From positions 79,102,798 to 79,166,797 of the forward strand of contig ML679961.1 in assembly GCA_007922225.1 (NCBI GenBank): a stretch of 64,000 bases of DNA, in the 5' to 3' direction. Both the position numbers and the translations under genes were made by a program. The notes beneath the pieces are model-generated. The model saw only the letters and a program-made list of their open reading frames with translations. It searched no databases and was not told the origin of the DNA. Below, piece by piece: positions 13,145-34,349 of this stretch; positions within the stretch are counted from its first letter, which is position 1; each line of letters opens with the position of its first letter. The DNA is from Emydura subglobosa (lineage: Eukaryota; Chordata; Testudines; Chelidae).

Positions 13145-14284
13145 AAATGACTAAAGCTCTGAAAGCTTGTTATTTGAGGCTGGGGGAAGCAGGGGTAAGG
13201 GTAACTGCTACTTGTCTGCCATGAAAGACTGTAGTTGACTGGAGGGTTAGTAGGATTATAATTTTCTACTGGTACAAAGAAAATGAAACCTGAGCATTTG
13301 AAGGTAAGGTGTTTTTAGGGAATGGCTACCATAGAAATGTTACAGCAGAGTTACTGTAGTGATGGGGTGTATACGCTTACTTTGTACAGTGATGGAAAGG
13401 ATTCTTAAATCACCGTAATACCTCTACTTCTCCAAGAGGTAGTAGCTAGGTCAATGGAAAATTCTTCTATCAAACCTAGCTAGCATTGTCTACACTGGGG
13501 CATAGATCAGTTTAATTACAACTCTCAGGTGTGAAAATTTCAGTTGCCTGAAGATCAAATTCAAGGTATAGACCAGGAATCCATTATAGTGCTTGAAACT
13601 CTGGCATTGTATTTGTTGTTTTGAGGTGTTTTTAATCATACCTATTTAATTTTTGTCAAATGCCTGACAAATACCTGTGAGATGATGTGGTTTATTTGTT
13701 TGTTTTTAAAGTTATAGGATATGACTATATGGCCAAAAAAAAGTGTTCTTTAACTCTGGTTAAAATAGTAATGAATGAAGATGCTGCTCTGCTTTTAACT
13801 AAGGCTTGCAACTCAACTTAAAGCATGGAGGGGAGACTAGGGTTGACGTCACACTAACTACTCCAAGATAAAGAAAACCAAGCAGAATAAATCCCTTTAG
13901 TTGGGGGCAATGGAAGAGGCGGAATCTTTTCAGGCAGTCTGCACAGTGCTAAAAAAACCAAGTGTGTGTGTAGGAGGGGGCAAGGAGTTAAGATACAGTC
14001 CCAATCTTATTTTTCCTTTGCAATGTTCCCAGGCCTTATATAGTGTTAATAAAAACATTGGATTGAGCGGTATGTTTTATGGGGCCCCCTGGCATCGACA
14101 ATATCTTGGGTTACAATCTTACATGCAGGAAAACATAAGGAGTTTTTTGTTTTGTTTTTTTAATAGGAGTCCAGATGCTTGATATAATTCAAGATTATCA
14201 GAAATCTCTGTTTATAAAGGATAATGCAAAATGAATTGCTGGGGAACCAGATGGTATAACACAATGTAATCCTCTTCTATGTAG

Positions 14285-23110
<8,826 letters not shown>

Positions 23111-23640
23111 GACTGAGAGTTCCAGACAAAAACCTATCTTTTTTTGAAGAGAACTGCCTGACACCAGCAAAAACAATTTCCAGTTTTCTGATATCTTGTG
23201 CGGGAGAAAGCGTGGTTTGAAGAATAACTCTTCACCTTCTAATGTAACATGTCCCCAATAGCTATTTTAGACCATTGTAGCAGTAAAATGGCCTGCTCTA
23301 ATATTTAATTCTTTGTTAATGTTTTGTGTGATCTTTTTCTCCAAGTAAGACAGAAAGTTAAAGACTGAAGAACCTTTGTTATAATCTAGATCTTGAAATG
23401 TTCTTTCTAACATTTTATTGCTTTATATGAAAAGGATGAAGGCCTGAGGGGGAATATTGGGCCAGATCCTTAGCTAGTATAGACAGACATCACTGAAACA
23501 ATGCTGGTAGTTACACCAATACACAGCAGCAGAGGATGTGGCCCAGAGTTCTCAGATGTTCCTGTTTTAGTCTCGCATAGTTTGTTTGCAGTGTGAATTA
23601 GGTTCTAAATAAATATTTGATAAGGGGAAAGAAATCTTTC
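23111..23640 (+). other. DHCR7: DHCR7 3' untranslated region
   Basis: This is unique-looking sequence after the stop, with no coding potential. A canonical AATAAA lies at 23608-23613, followed by G-rich sequence. A second AATAAA at 23700-23705 falls in a probable repeat. Confidence 0.65.
23608..23613 (+). terminator. DHCR7: Polyadenylation signal AATAAA (DHCR7)
   Basis: This is the first canonical AATAAA downstream of the DHCR7 stop, about 500 bases away. The alternative is AATAAA at 23700. Confidence 0.55.
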
Positions 23641-24230
23641 CATTGCAGGTGTGTTATACCAGGCACTGCTGCCTGTCAGTTCTGGATTACCAGGTAAGGA
23701 ATAAAAACACGTCCACATCAATTAGGTACACTTAGCTTTAATACGCCTTATGCGCCGAACAGCAGAGGGAGACCCTAGGACTCTGCGAAGTGACTGCAGG
23801 GGAATGCCAGACACTTCATGTGAGTTCATGGCGGAGTCTCATGGTGTAGCTTGCATTTCAAGCTTTTATACAGCATAACATATTTTCTCTAGGAAATAGC
23901 AGGGATTGGCTTATTGATAGCAACTGACTTAGCCAGCATTTTTACTTTTCTTGGCACAAAACACAATGAGATAACATTGCAGAACAGGTTAAATAACCTA
24001 TTCACTACTCAGCCGGTCCTGACCAGACCCGCCACGTCATTATTTCAAACATGTCACAACATCTTCCGCAGCATACACTACAAGCTGGGGGGACTTGAAT
24101 CTTCATCACTTGTGACCAAAATCATATCTGTAACTGAAAAAACCACATGGAGGATAAATCCCTGGCTTCAGCATGCAAGTGGAAAAAAGCACGGTTGTTG
24201 AATACTCAGTGTTTTTAAAATATAGGTGTC
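23641..24230 (-). repeat. Possible solo LTR, minus orientation
   Basis: Read on the minus strand there is a TATA-like TATAAAAGC (23862-23870), a downstream ATTAAA (near 23734) and an end in ..CCTGGTATAACACA near 23650. This arrangement is like an LTR promoter and polyadenylation region. No target duplication or matching TG end was identified, and there is no coding region. This is a tentative reading. Confidence 0.25.
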
Positions 24231-24735
24231 GTCACCCCGCCCTCTCCCCACCCTACCCTTCTCCATTGGACCATGTCTTATTGGGTGATGCTGCATGAAC
24301 AATAGCGGCTAGAGCTTTCCAAAGAGACTGGATACAGTCCTTGCCCCGAAGAGTATGCACCCTAAAAAAGGTAAAGACAGATACAATAGGCAAGCAAAAG
24401 TAATCAGGATGATAAGCAGATGTCCTGTCAGATAAAACTGTGGTAGTTGTGTGTACAATAAATACTAAGTTCTCCACATACATGAACAGTTAACTCAAGT
24501 AAATACATGACTGACTAGTTTCTTGTAAGCATCACAAAAGTATTGATCTGGGTGAGGCATTTAAATGAGGAGACAATGGTGGCTTTGCAATCTAGTGTAG
24601 AGGAGAAACTGCAATAGCAATGCAAAAGTGATAAAAATTATTGTGAAACAGTAAGTCATTAAACTTGCCTGTGCCTTTACTGATCCTTACTGTGGCAGGT
24701 AGGGCTGCTCCATAGCACCCACTGTGAGTCAAGCC

Positions 24736-24783
24736 TGGTATTACAGGCACTCCTTGCTTTAGTCCATAAATGCAGGCCCCATG
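24736..24783. repeat. 48-bp direct repeat, copy 1
   Basis: This 48-bp block begins TGGTATTACAGGCACTCCTT. It recurs at 26055-26102 with 4 differences. Read on the minus strand, both copies can encode IYGL-QG-PVIP, in which Lys/Arg and Val/Met differ. They may be remnants of one decayed mobile element. Confidence 0.6.
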
Positions 24784-25561
24784 TTCGGCACAGGGTGCCC
24801 CCTGCTGTAAGCTTCGCATCAATCTCTAAACAGCAGAGTATCAAAACTCAGAGTTGGTTCAAGGCCTTTAACTGATGAAAACAATCAAAGGTTAAGTGCT
24901 TAGTTGCAGCACTTGAAGGCAAGGCCCTGGCCTGGTTCTAGGCTAGAACTTAGGTGATCCTCCTTCATCTCAGTGTCGCCCAACTCTGCCGCTGAGAAGA
25001 CGCAGGCAAGTTGTCTTAACTGGCCTGGTGGCTCTTAATTGGTCAGTATTTCCTCTAGACCACTGAAGGACTATCTTGTTAGTCACTTCAGTCAATTTAA
25101 CTTGATGAGAGAGTATTAGGGCACTGATGCCTCCAGCAGGGGACAAAGACGACCTGAGAGAGACAGACCGACACACACACACACACCCCAGGGGAAAAGC
25201 CTGTGTTCTGGTACGGAGAGCCCTGTCAGTGTCTCACAGGAAAGGCACATAACTGCAGCACCAAATACCACTGCCCAATGTGAGAATAAGTGTCCTACAT
25301 TGCTTGGAACCATTTAATGGATGCATGGGCTGTTATTAGGTCAAAGAGAGCCTCTAAATGATAATTACATAATATCCCTACAGTCTATCTGATGGCTAGG
25401 CAATCTCTTTATCATGGAACATCATGATCATGCCTGCATCTTCCACTTAGGTAGTATTGGATGTCCAACACCCTGAAATGTTTTTTGCAGTATCACTGCT
25501 CTCCACTAAACTGCTAAAAGCATCAGTTTTGTCGTATAAACAGGAATGAGAAGACAGGACA

Positions 25562-25588
25562 TCGAAGTGTACAGGCTGTACACTTCGA
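25562..25588. repeat. Perfect 12-bp inverted repeat with 3-base loop
   Basis: TCGAAGTGTACA, loop GGC, then TGTACACTTCGA. The pairing is exact. No U-tract or gene context gives it a function. Confidence 0.7.
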
Positions 25589-26054
25589 ATACCTTTTATC
25601 TTGATAAAGGCCTCAACACATTCAGTTGTCGATTGGGTTGCTGTGAGTGAGATCTGTCAATGGTGCTGCAGGGGTCACAAAGTGGGTCATTGACTTTCAT
25701 TAGGAGCCAGCCAGTCACAGGAAAGTATGTCTGTTCCTTGGTGGGAACCAAAGTCCTAGGCCGGCCCTCTTGTCTTATCCACCCATTCTCTGTGAGATAC
25801 CCAGGTATTGGCTTTCCTGTATCCCAAATTTACCTCTTTTGGATTAGAGGAGACTGGACTCATTGCTAGTGAGTTGCAAGATGGGGGCCATGGAGACCGG
25901 ATGTGACTGCTAACTTGTACTAAAAACAACTACATCATCCAAATAAGTCAATGCACACTGGCAGTGGTGGCAAAGGACTTAGTCTATAAGCCTCTGGAAC
26001 GTGACCAAGGCCACGTATGGCCCAAAGGCCATGGGCTGGGGCGGAGCAACAGCA

Positions 26055-26102
26055 TGGTATTACAGGCATTCCTTGCCTTAGTCCATAAATGTAGGCCACA
26101 TG
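26055..26102. repeat. 48-bp direct repeat, copy 2
   Basis: This matches 24736-24783 at 44 of 48 positions, in the same orientation, 1319 bases downstream. Confidence 0.6.
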
Positions 26103-27869
26103 AAAAAGGCTGAAAAATACTCTCCCGCTGTTTGGGCCTGGATTTGTTGAGCCCACAGATGATTCTCCTACCTTGTCCTGCCCCCCATCTCTGTCTCCCC
26201 CTTCACTCTGACTCCCCCAACCCCACAGATCCTTCTCCTCAGTGCAGAGCTCCTAGAAAAGGCAGGCAAGGCTTAATCTGACCGAACAATGCTGATACTG
26301 ATGGTAGGTAAGAGACACTGCAAGGGAATGTGTGTCAAGTTGTATTTCAGTTGACACAAACAAATATGTATTTTGGTTTAAGCCTCTTTGGAAAAAAGTT
26401 GGCCCCAAGAATGTTTTTGTTAATGGTGAACTGGCAGTATCCTCTTTTCACTTTCAGAAATATACCCATATAGTATTCCAAAGAAAAATCAGGAATTGGA
26501 TTGGCAATATTCATAAAATGGCATTGATTTATGTTGAGATGAAAATCAAACTCTAATGACAATGCCTCTGATAATTACCTGGAGTGACAATAATCTTTGT
26601 TTACCAAAATATTAAGTGACTCTAGCACAACATTTTAATATACTGACTTCTATGGGACTATTCACTATGCAGAATCGGGGTATAGCTAGCTAACACAGTT
26701 CCAGACTGTCTGACCCGATGTCCTCAACTATTTCTTCCTAATGATATTAATAGAACAATTACCTGTACTTTTTGCAGTTAATTAATATCCATGTTATAGG
26801 TAGGGGAGGGGAAGAGAGGTCTTCTCCTGGACCCTAGATTGGGAGATTAGAGGAAGAAAAGTACCATCTGCCAACAGCAGACATCTAAAGCAGGAGAAAC
26901 AGCTTTAATTCAGAATTCTCACATTGAGTATTACCTCACACTGTAAGCAGGCCACTGGTTGATTTCAAAGGGGCTATTTGTGGTATCAGATACCCTTTCT
27001 TGTGCTGAATAGAATCACACTGGAGCCCTTAAGGAATAATTTTAATTCAATATTATTTCTTTAGATTAGACTTTGTTGACTTGAACTCATGATTGGGGTA
27101 TTTTGTACATAGTTTAGGTTTTAAATGTTATAAAACTGTACAATTATATCACAAATTTTTTATCTCAAAGCAGTGATTAGTGTGAAGCATTGTGCTTGGA
27201 ATAAAATGTGACTGATTATTTTAAGGCGTTCTATTTATTCAGTCCAGTCCACCGATTTGATTGGATTCTATTTGCAAAGTCTAGTCCGAATTATAACATG
27301 GAATTACACACTCTTGCCACGTGGTGGCACTCAAAAACATTTTCTGCTATCTTGCAGTGCACAATTGTGATCATATGCTGCTATCATTTAACCCATAACC
27401 AAGAATGCCAGAAATAATGCAACATCATTATCAGAGTGAGTTATAGGTGACCTGTACAGGAAAATAAAACTGGGTTTGCGCTTTTAATTTTTCTATTTAA
27501 TTTTGTACAGAGAAGGCCTGAAAGATGTTTGTCAAAAAAAAAAAAAAAAAAAACACTGCTTGTTTTTCATGTGACAAATGCATGTCTTCCCTATCCTATG
27601 GCAACTGGAGAGCCAATGAAATTGTGAAGGGATTTTTAGCTATACTCTTTTTTTTTTTTCTCTCTCTCATTTTTGTGAAAAAGCATGAGAGTTTTACAAT
27701 TTTAAAAAGCATTTTACATTTTAAAAAAGCATGAGACTTTACAATATTTATTCTCTGAGATTTAAGGGTTAAAAAATCAATTTTTTCCTAAACCTTTCAG
27801 GTCTTTCTTTTACACTATGAAGCACGAACAAACAAACAAAAAAACCCCAAGTTTAGTCGAAAACAAATA

Positions 27870-28620
27870 CATACAATAATGGTCACCCCATCTCTGAAAA
27901 GGTATTACAGAACCAGAACAGGTTCAAAGAAGGGTGAAAAGAATCAGAGAAGATTAGGGTTGGAAGGGACCTCTGGAGGTCATCTAGTCCAACCCCCTGC
28001 TCAAAGCAGGACCAATCCCGACTAATCATCCCAGCCAGAATGATCAAAGTAAATGGAAAAACAAAGTCATATGGAGAGAGACTGAAAAAATGCTGAGTGT
28101 TTAACTCAGAAGGTAGACACATAAGAAGGGACATGATAACATGGTTGAGAGAAGGTAGATGAGGAACTTGCACTCTGCCTGTTTCATAACACAAGAACCG
28201 GAAGGCATGCAATGAAATTAAAAGGTGGGAATTAAAACTGATAAAAGGAAATAAGTTTCCACACAGCATGTGATTAAACTGTGGAACTCATTGCACAAGA
28301 AGTTGTTGAGGCTAAGAATTTAACGAGATTCAAAAAGGGATTAGACATTTATATGAATATCAAGAATACCCACAGTTATAATTAAAAATAACAAAAAATG
28401 TTGGCAGAGGTATTATAGCTTGTGTTTTACAGTTTAAAAAACAATCTCTAACTATCAGAACTTAGGATGAGGCCTATATTGGGGGACATATTATCCAACT
28501 GCAGGATTCTTATTCTTCCTTCTGAAGCACCTGGTACTGGCCACTGTTGGAAACAACACACTGGACTAGATGGGTTTTTGTCAAATCCAGTGGGTCAATT
28601 CCTATGTTCCTATGCTTTTT
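27870..28620 (+). mobile_element. L3/CR1-like LINE 3' fragment carrying a nested CR1 tail
   Basis: Plus-strand phrases follow LINE tail order: GTATTACAGAACCAGAACAG, CAAAGTCATATGGAGAG, ATTAAACTGTGGAACTCATT, CTGGACTAGATGGG, and the end CCTATGTTCCTATG. The coding frame is decayed. A separate antisense CR1 tail sits inside it at 27943-28037. Confidence 0.7.
27943..28037 (-). mobile_element. CR1 3' tail, antisense, nested in another LINE
   Basis: The segment with GGGTTGGAAGGGACCTCTGG, GTCATCTAGTCCAACCCCC and TGCTCAAAGCAGGACCAAT is the reverse complement of the classic CR1 3' end. It is flanked by AGAAT at both sides, a possible short target duplication. It interrupts the older LINE. Confidence 0.8.
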
Positions 28621-30220
28621 TTAAAAAAATAAATAAATAAAAATTCTTTGCAAGACACCTTTCCAGGATGAGTCAAGCAGTAGTAAAAGTCAATATTACC
28701 TATTTTCATTAGAAAATGGAATTATTCTTTTAGCTTCTTTCCAGGCTCCAATAGAACTTCAGTACCTGCTTAAAACTAAAGCACCTGCTTGTGATTTGCT
28801 GAATAGAGATGGACTTGTGAATCTGGGCTTGAGAGAGAAGATAACACACTGGGTTAGGGAAAACATATTTATCTGTTCAAAATCTGTAACAAGTTAATAA
28901 TATATGTTATGCTACGAGTTGGATCATTTATAAAGAATATGCAAATGTAATAAGGAAAATGCAACATGTGGTAAAATGCTGGCTCCATTGAAGTCAATGG
29001 GAGCTTTGCCATTGACTTAATGGGGCCAGCATTTCACCCATAGCAAATAACATGACTTGATTAGGTGAAAGGCTGCCAGAAGGACACAAAGCATCTTGAA
29101 ATAGGACTGTCCTTTTTCAACAAAGCAATAAGAAGTAACTGTCTTGGTTTCTGGAAAATACGTTCTTACCCTAATTCCAACTAACATTTGGCATTCCTGA
29201 TGGCTGTGTAGTGGTTTATTTCCTCTTCAAAAGCTGCGGGTCACATACAAATGAGCCATTCCACCTTTGAGTCATGTATAAACAAGGCTTTTCCTCTTCA
29301 AGGTAAAGGATGATTTTAGTTCTGAGGAAGATGTTCTGATATTGAAATGATACTTACATCGGTTATGTTCAAAGTCCTACTGTCTAGTTAACCTACTAAA
29401 TTAATTACTATATATTTAAATATATTATTGATTCTTTTTATTGGAATGGCAAATCCTTAATTTTATGATTTGCTGAAATGTTCTTGCACCATCGCTTGGT
29501 TACCCTGATGAAATGTTTTTCCATTCATGTTTTTGACTGTGTGTGCATTAGATTTTTTTTTTAAATGTTCAGTGTGAAAGTAGTTAATTGACAGAAAAAT
29601 AAAACAGGAGTAGGAAATCACCCAAATAAAAATGGCAAAAACATGTGTACAATTTAATAACTCTTGCACAGCTCTAGTTGGAAGGTTTGAATTACCTCAA
29701 TCAGCAGGCAAAAATCTTGACTCCTGAGAGTAAAGGGTTAATTTCCTCTGGGCAAGTGGTAGCATAAATAATTGTCAAAACAGTAGGTTGTAGCACAAAT
29801 TTTTCAAATGAAGAATAGTAATAACATCAAAACCAATAAGTAGAATCCAGCCGAAGGGGGGAAAAAAACTTATGGTAGCTGAGGAAAATCAAATTTAAAA
29901 GAATGTCACAGTTGCTTTGTTGTTTGTCAAAAAAAATTGACAAGTCCCAGCTGCCTTGTGTACCATTAGTGTTCAAAGCACTGCAGCTGAAATGGTCATG
30001 GTGAGTGAGGCATCTCTTTGCCTGCATGTACATGGTTACAGTAAATGTGTTTAAACAAACATAAAATAGCAGTGTGTAGTAAATCAAAGCCAAAAATAAT
30101 TAACTCATTAAAACAAGTGTCTAGAGCTGGAATTAACAAAAGACCAGCTAAAAACTGGCATTCTTTCTAAAAAGGGTCTGGAAATTGAAGCTTGGGTTAA
30201 TTAAATGCCCATAATGGTAT

Positions 30221-30330
30221 GAAGAGACAAGTTTAGTGAAGTAATACCTTTTATTGGACCAACTTCTGTTGGTTACAGAGACAAGAAGCTGGTCCAGTAA
30301 AAAATATTACTTCACCCACCTTGTCTCTCA
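30221..30330. mobile_element. Near-palindromic MITE-like repeat
   Basis: The left arm 30221-30267 (GAAGAGACAAGTTTAGTGAA, GTAATACCTTTTATTGGACC, AACTTCT) pairs with the right arm 30284-30330 (AGAAGCTGGTCCAGTAAAAA, ATATTACTTCACCCACCTTG, TCTCTC) with few mismatches and a loop of about 16 bases. It is noncoding. It resembles an abundant reptile repeat with the middle deleted. Confidence 0.7.
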
Positions 30331-30559
30331 ACTATCCTGGAACCAACAAGGCTACAACAATACACATAAAGGTACAAACAAATTAAAGGCTATTGCCTTA
30401 TGTACACTTCATAGATGGAATACCTGTTGAAATCACTGGGAATTTAATATGCTGAAGGATTGTAGAATCATGATCCAGTTTGCAGAATCCAGAGGTAGCA
30501 GATCATCAGCATTCTGTACTTCCAGGTCCAAATTCTGCCTTCCACACTACAGTAGGGTT

Positions 30560-32055
30560 ACATGACTGCTGAGGGAGTTAGCTGATGTGATTTCAGAGCC
30601 ATTGGCTATTATCTCTGAAAGCTCGTGGCAATTACGGGAGGTCCCTGATGATTGGAAAAAGGCAAATATAGTGCCCATCTTCAAGAAAGGGCAGAAAGAG
30701 GATCCAGGGAACTACAGACCGGTCAGCCTCACTTCGATCCCTGGAAAAATCATGGAACAGGTCCTCAAGGAATCCATTTTAAGGCACTTGGAAGAGAGGA
30801 AGGTGATCAGGAACAGTCAACATAGATTCATCAAGGGCAAGTCATGCCTGACCAACCTGATTGCCTTCTGTGAAGAGGTGACTGGCTCTGTGGATGTAGG
30901 GAAAGCGGTGGACGTGATATACCTTGACTTTAGCAAAGCTTTTGATACAGTCTTCCACAGTATTCTTGTCCGCAAGTTAAAGAAGTATGGGTTGGATGAA
31001 ATGGACTAATAAATGGACAGAGAACTGGCTAGAGCATAGGGCTCAATGAGTAGTGATCAATGGCTCCATGTCTAGCTGGCAGCCGGTCACAAGTGGAGTG
31101 CCCTAGGGGTCGGTCCTGGGGCCAGTTTTGTTCAACATCTTCATTAATGATCTGGAGGATGGGGTAGATTGCACCCTCAGCAAGTTTGCAGATGACACTA
31201 AGCCAGGAGGAGTAGAAGATACCCTGGAAGGTAGGGATAGGATACAGAGGGACCTAAACAATTGGAGGATTGGGCCAAAAGAAATCTGATGAGGTTCAAC
31301 AAGGACAAGTGCAGAGTCCTGCACTTTGGACGGAAGAATCCCATGCACAGCTACAGACTGGGGACCGATGGGCTAGGCAGCAGTTCTGCAGAAAAGGACA
31401 TGGGGGTAACAGTGGATAAGAAGCTGGATATGAGTCAGCAGTGTGCCCTAGTTGCCAAGAAGGCTAATAGCATATTGGGCTGCATTAGTAGGAGCATTGC
31501 CAGCAGATCGCGGGAAGTGATTATTCCCCTCTATTCGGCATTGGTGAGGCCGCATTTAGAGTATTGTGTCCAGTTTTGGGCCCCTCACTACAAAAAGGAT
31601 GTGGAGAAGTTGGAGAAAGTCCAGTGGAGGACAACAAAAATTATTAGGGGGCTGGAGCACAAAACTTACGAGGAGAGGCTGAGGGGAACTAGGCAAAAGA
31701 GAAGAATGAGGGGGGTTTGATAGCAGCCTTTAACTACCTGAAAGGGTATTCCAGGGAGGATGGAGCTAGGCTGTTCCCAATGGTAGTAGATGACAGAACA
31801 AGGAGCTATGGTCTCAAGTTGCAGTGGGGAAGGTCTAGGTTGGACATTAGGGAAAAGTTTTTCAGTAGGAGGGTGGTGAAGCACTGGAATGGGTTACCTA
31901 GGGAGGTGGTGGAATCTCCATCTTTAGAGGTTTTTAAGCTGCGGCTTGACAAAGCCCTCGCTGGGATGATTTAGCTGAGGTTAGTCCTGCTTTGTCCAGG
32001 GGTTTGGACTAGAGGACCTGCTGAGGTCCCTTCCAACTCTAATATTCTATGTATG
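30560..32055 (+). mobile_element. CR1 LINE, 3' 1.5 kb with broken reverse transcriptase frame
   Basis: This is the 3' part of a CR1-type non-LTR retrotransposon in sense orientation. In order: NIVPIFKKGQKEDPGNYRPV and SLTSIPGKIMEQ (near 30665-30760), the RT motif VIYLDFSKAFDTV (near 30915-30955), a stop at 31009, FADDTK around the catalytic dyad (near 31184-31201), [14 protein letters not shown], then [20 protein letters not shown] (near 31540-31600). The tail GAGGTCCCTTCCAACTCTAA, TATTCTATG ends it near 32052. The frame is cut by stops and frameshifts into at least three pieces, so it is a dead copy. The 5' half and ORF1 are missing. Confidence 0.9.
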
Positions 32056-32869
32056 GATAGGAGGACAAGATTTGGCTTTTGCTGTTTACTGCAGTGATTT
32101 AGTTTATATTTGTAAAGTAAGACATGTTCTACGGGAGTTTGAGTTGCTTGTATATAACCCAGAGGATTTCAACACTCTTCCTGAATTGTTCAGTCTCTTT
32201 CCTCAGTATTCCTAATAACATCTAAGGAGCCTAAACTGGAGGGTAGGCTTTAAAAAGAAAAAATCCCATGCATAACTTGGTAAAAAAAAAGACAAATTTT
32301 CTCAAATACACTGGGCCAACTTCTGCCATCAATTACACCATTCAGTTCTTTTGAACTTAACAAGGTTGCTCAGATATTAAAGACACACTATAGGCTAAAT
32401 TCTTCTCTAATTTATCCTTTATGTAACTTCAGTGGACCTATACCAGAGCTGAAGTTTACCTATTGGGCCAGATTCTCCATGACTCTAGTGTTATATCCGT
32501 CTAACCAATGACATCTATGGAATTGTACCTACATAAAGGGCCCACTGTCTTTAATATAAGCCCTGGCTATCAAAGACTCACAGATTGTATAGGTCCTCTT
32601 AAACATGTCTGCTGCTTTGTATGAACCAAAATGCCTGGCTGCATGGGAGTGGGTTCCTGCCAAAATAATGTTTATATTGTGAAATACCTGTGATGCCTCA
32701 TATCAGCATTTTTGTGTTTAGCAAAATAAAATACCTTCAGAATAATGTTGTTATGCAATCCATAATATTCAGTATCTAAAAACTAATTTTAAAATCAGAA
32801 GGAATTTATTGCTGCCCTACTACAACTTTGTGCAATTGGCCTTTGAGTGTGAACACAGGTCTGACGGTT

Positions 32870-33030
32870 CTCGACTGATTGGGTTGAGGACTTTAATAAC
32901 TCATTCATAGGTGAGGGGTTTATTACAGGAGTGGGTGGGTGAGGTTCTGTGGCCTGCATTGTGCAGGAGGGCAGACTAGATGATCATATTAGTCCCTTCT
33001 GACCTTAGAGTCTGAGTCTATGAGTTTATA
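32870..33030 (+). mobile_element. LINE (CR1-type) 3' tail fragment
   Basis: GGTTCTGTGGCCTGCATTGT, AGGAGGGCAGACTAGATGAT, TAGTCCCTTCTGACCTTAGA, and an end near CTATGAG are the pattern of a CR1-type 3' untranslated tail. Only the tail is present. Confidence 0.65.
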
Positions 33031-34349
33031 ATGCCAACTTCTTTGGAAACTGGTTCTTTTTCCCAATGAGTTCACTTGCATTGCAGCAAAAAATGTCCAT
33101 GGGCTTAGGAACACTTTCCTCATCACAAATGTCAGCTCTTCTGTGATGTGCAGAGTTATTATTTAAAACGTCATTATTTAATTCTATGTCCACTCGTTTC
33201 TTTACCCCAGTGCCTCATTCTTGTACCTTTATCCTTTTGTTAGAATAGCACATTTCCAAGTTTTACAGCCTGGGCAGCTCAGCTACAGTGAAGTAACTCC
33301 CTAGTTTCTTTGCCATTCTTGAATAGTTCCATCCTTCCCTGTGGTAGACATCATCGTTCTGTACTGAGACAACAGGTGCACTGCTTCATTCAGGGGATTC
33401 TGGCAAAGTCTCCTGCACAAGCCACTCAGCAATATGCTTACCTTTCCATAGCACATGAGCTGAGCTATTTAATAACTGTGCCCTGCTGGTTGTCTAGGGC
33501 CCATGAATGTATACCTGTTTTTGTACTGTCCAGTTGTTTTAGCTGCAAGCTCCATATACAACACCAGACAAGATCATGAGGAATAATTTGTTTTTCAATG
33601 CTGTCCTATTGGTCATGTCAGAAATATCACAAAAACAACCTTTTTCACGGTATTCTGATACTTCCGTGTCAGATGACACCCACAAATGCAGTTGTCCAGA
33701 AATAAAGGTGAAGAAGAAAATAAATTAGTTTTTTATAATCTCAAAATGAGGTTTGGTTTGGGTTCCAGTGGATGTCGGGGGGAAAGTTAAATGAAAGTGG
33801 AGGTTTCTCTGTATTTTATCTAAACCTATTTATAAATCCTGAATCTCATGATGACCTGGCAAAACAGACAGAGTCAGCAATGGATTTTTATAGCAATGTT
33901 ATCAACAGCTTGGATTGTCATTTTGACCCTACACTTGCCTGAACAGAGTCTTGTTGAACCCTGACACTTACATTTCTTATGCTAGTTGGCCCTGGTGTTT
34001 TCTTCAGTAGAAAGAGAGCCAAGTGTCCTGGGTTCTGATCCTAACCCTGTAATTAACTCACTATGTTACTTTGGGAAAGCTATTTAATTCCCTATGTCTG
34101 TTTCCTCATTTGAAAGATGGGAATAATAAACAGGAAAACTGTGAAGCATAATTCATTATTTATAACGCGATTTCAGATCTTTGGATGAAAGATTATATCA
34201 AAGTATAATATGTTAATAATAAGGATAAAATTTAGTAATACAATTAATTTAAAACATAATATATGTTTAAATAATTATAATACCCATTCACTGAGCCTGG
34301 ACATTGAGGGACTGTCCTAATTTTATCTGGGCAATGCTATGATCTGCAA

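Larger units (their letters stand above)
181..14284 (+). other. DHCR7: Inferred DHCR7 intron 1
   Basis: No coding exon was recognised here. The stretch is AT-rich and full of repeats: a palindromic MITE-like element (826-1056), CR1 LINE pieces in both orientations (8105-9840), two hAT-like elements (8497-8899 and 12705-13066), T-runs near 12370-12402 and 13125-13144, an A-run near 12531-12549, and MITE-like fragments near 4735-4820 and 13430-13500. Open frames in it are short, lack family resemblance or belong to the repeats. Calling it intron 1 depends on the island at 1-180 belonging to DHCR7. Confidence 0.5.

Noticed and set aside
25160..25190. CA-repeat as a notable microsatellite
   Set aside because: Only about eight CA units and a short imperfect extension; ordinary simple sequence.
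30587..31974. RT-like open frames as host genes
   Set aside because: They are broken parts of a CR1 LINE: the frame is cut by stops, and the LINE tail follows.
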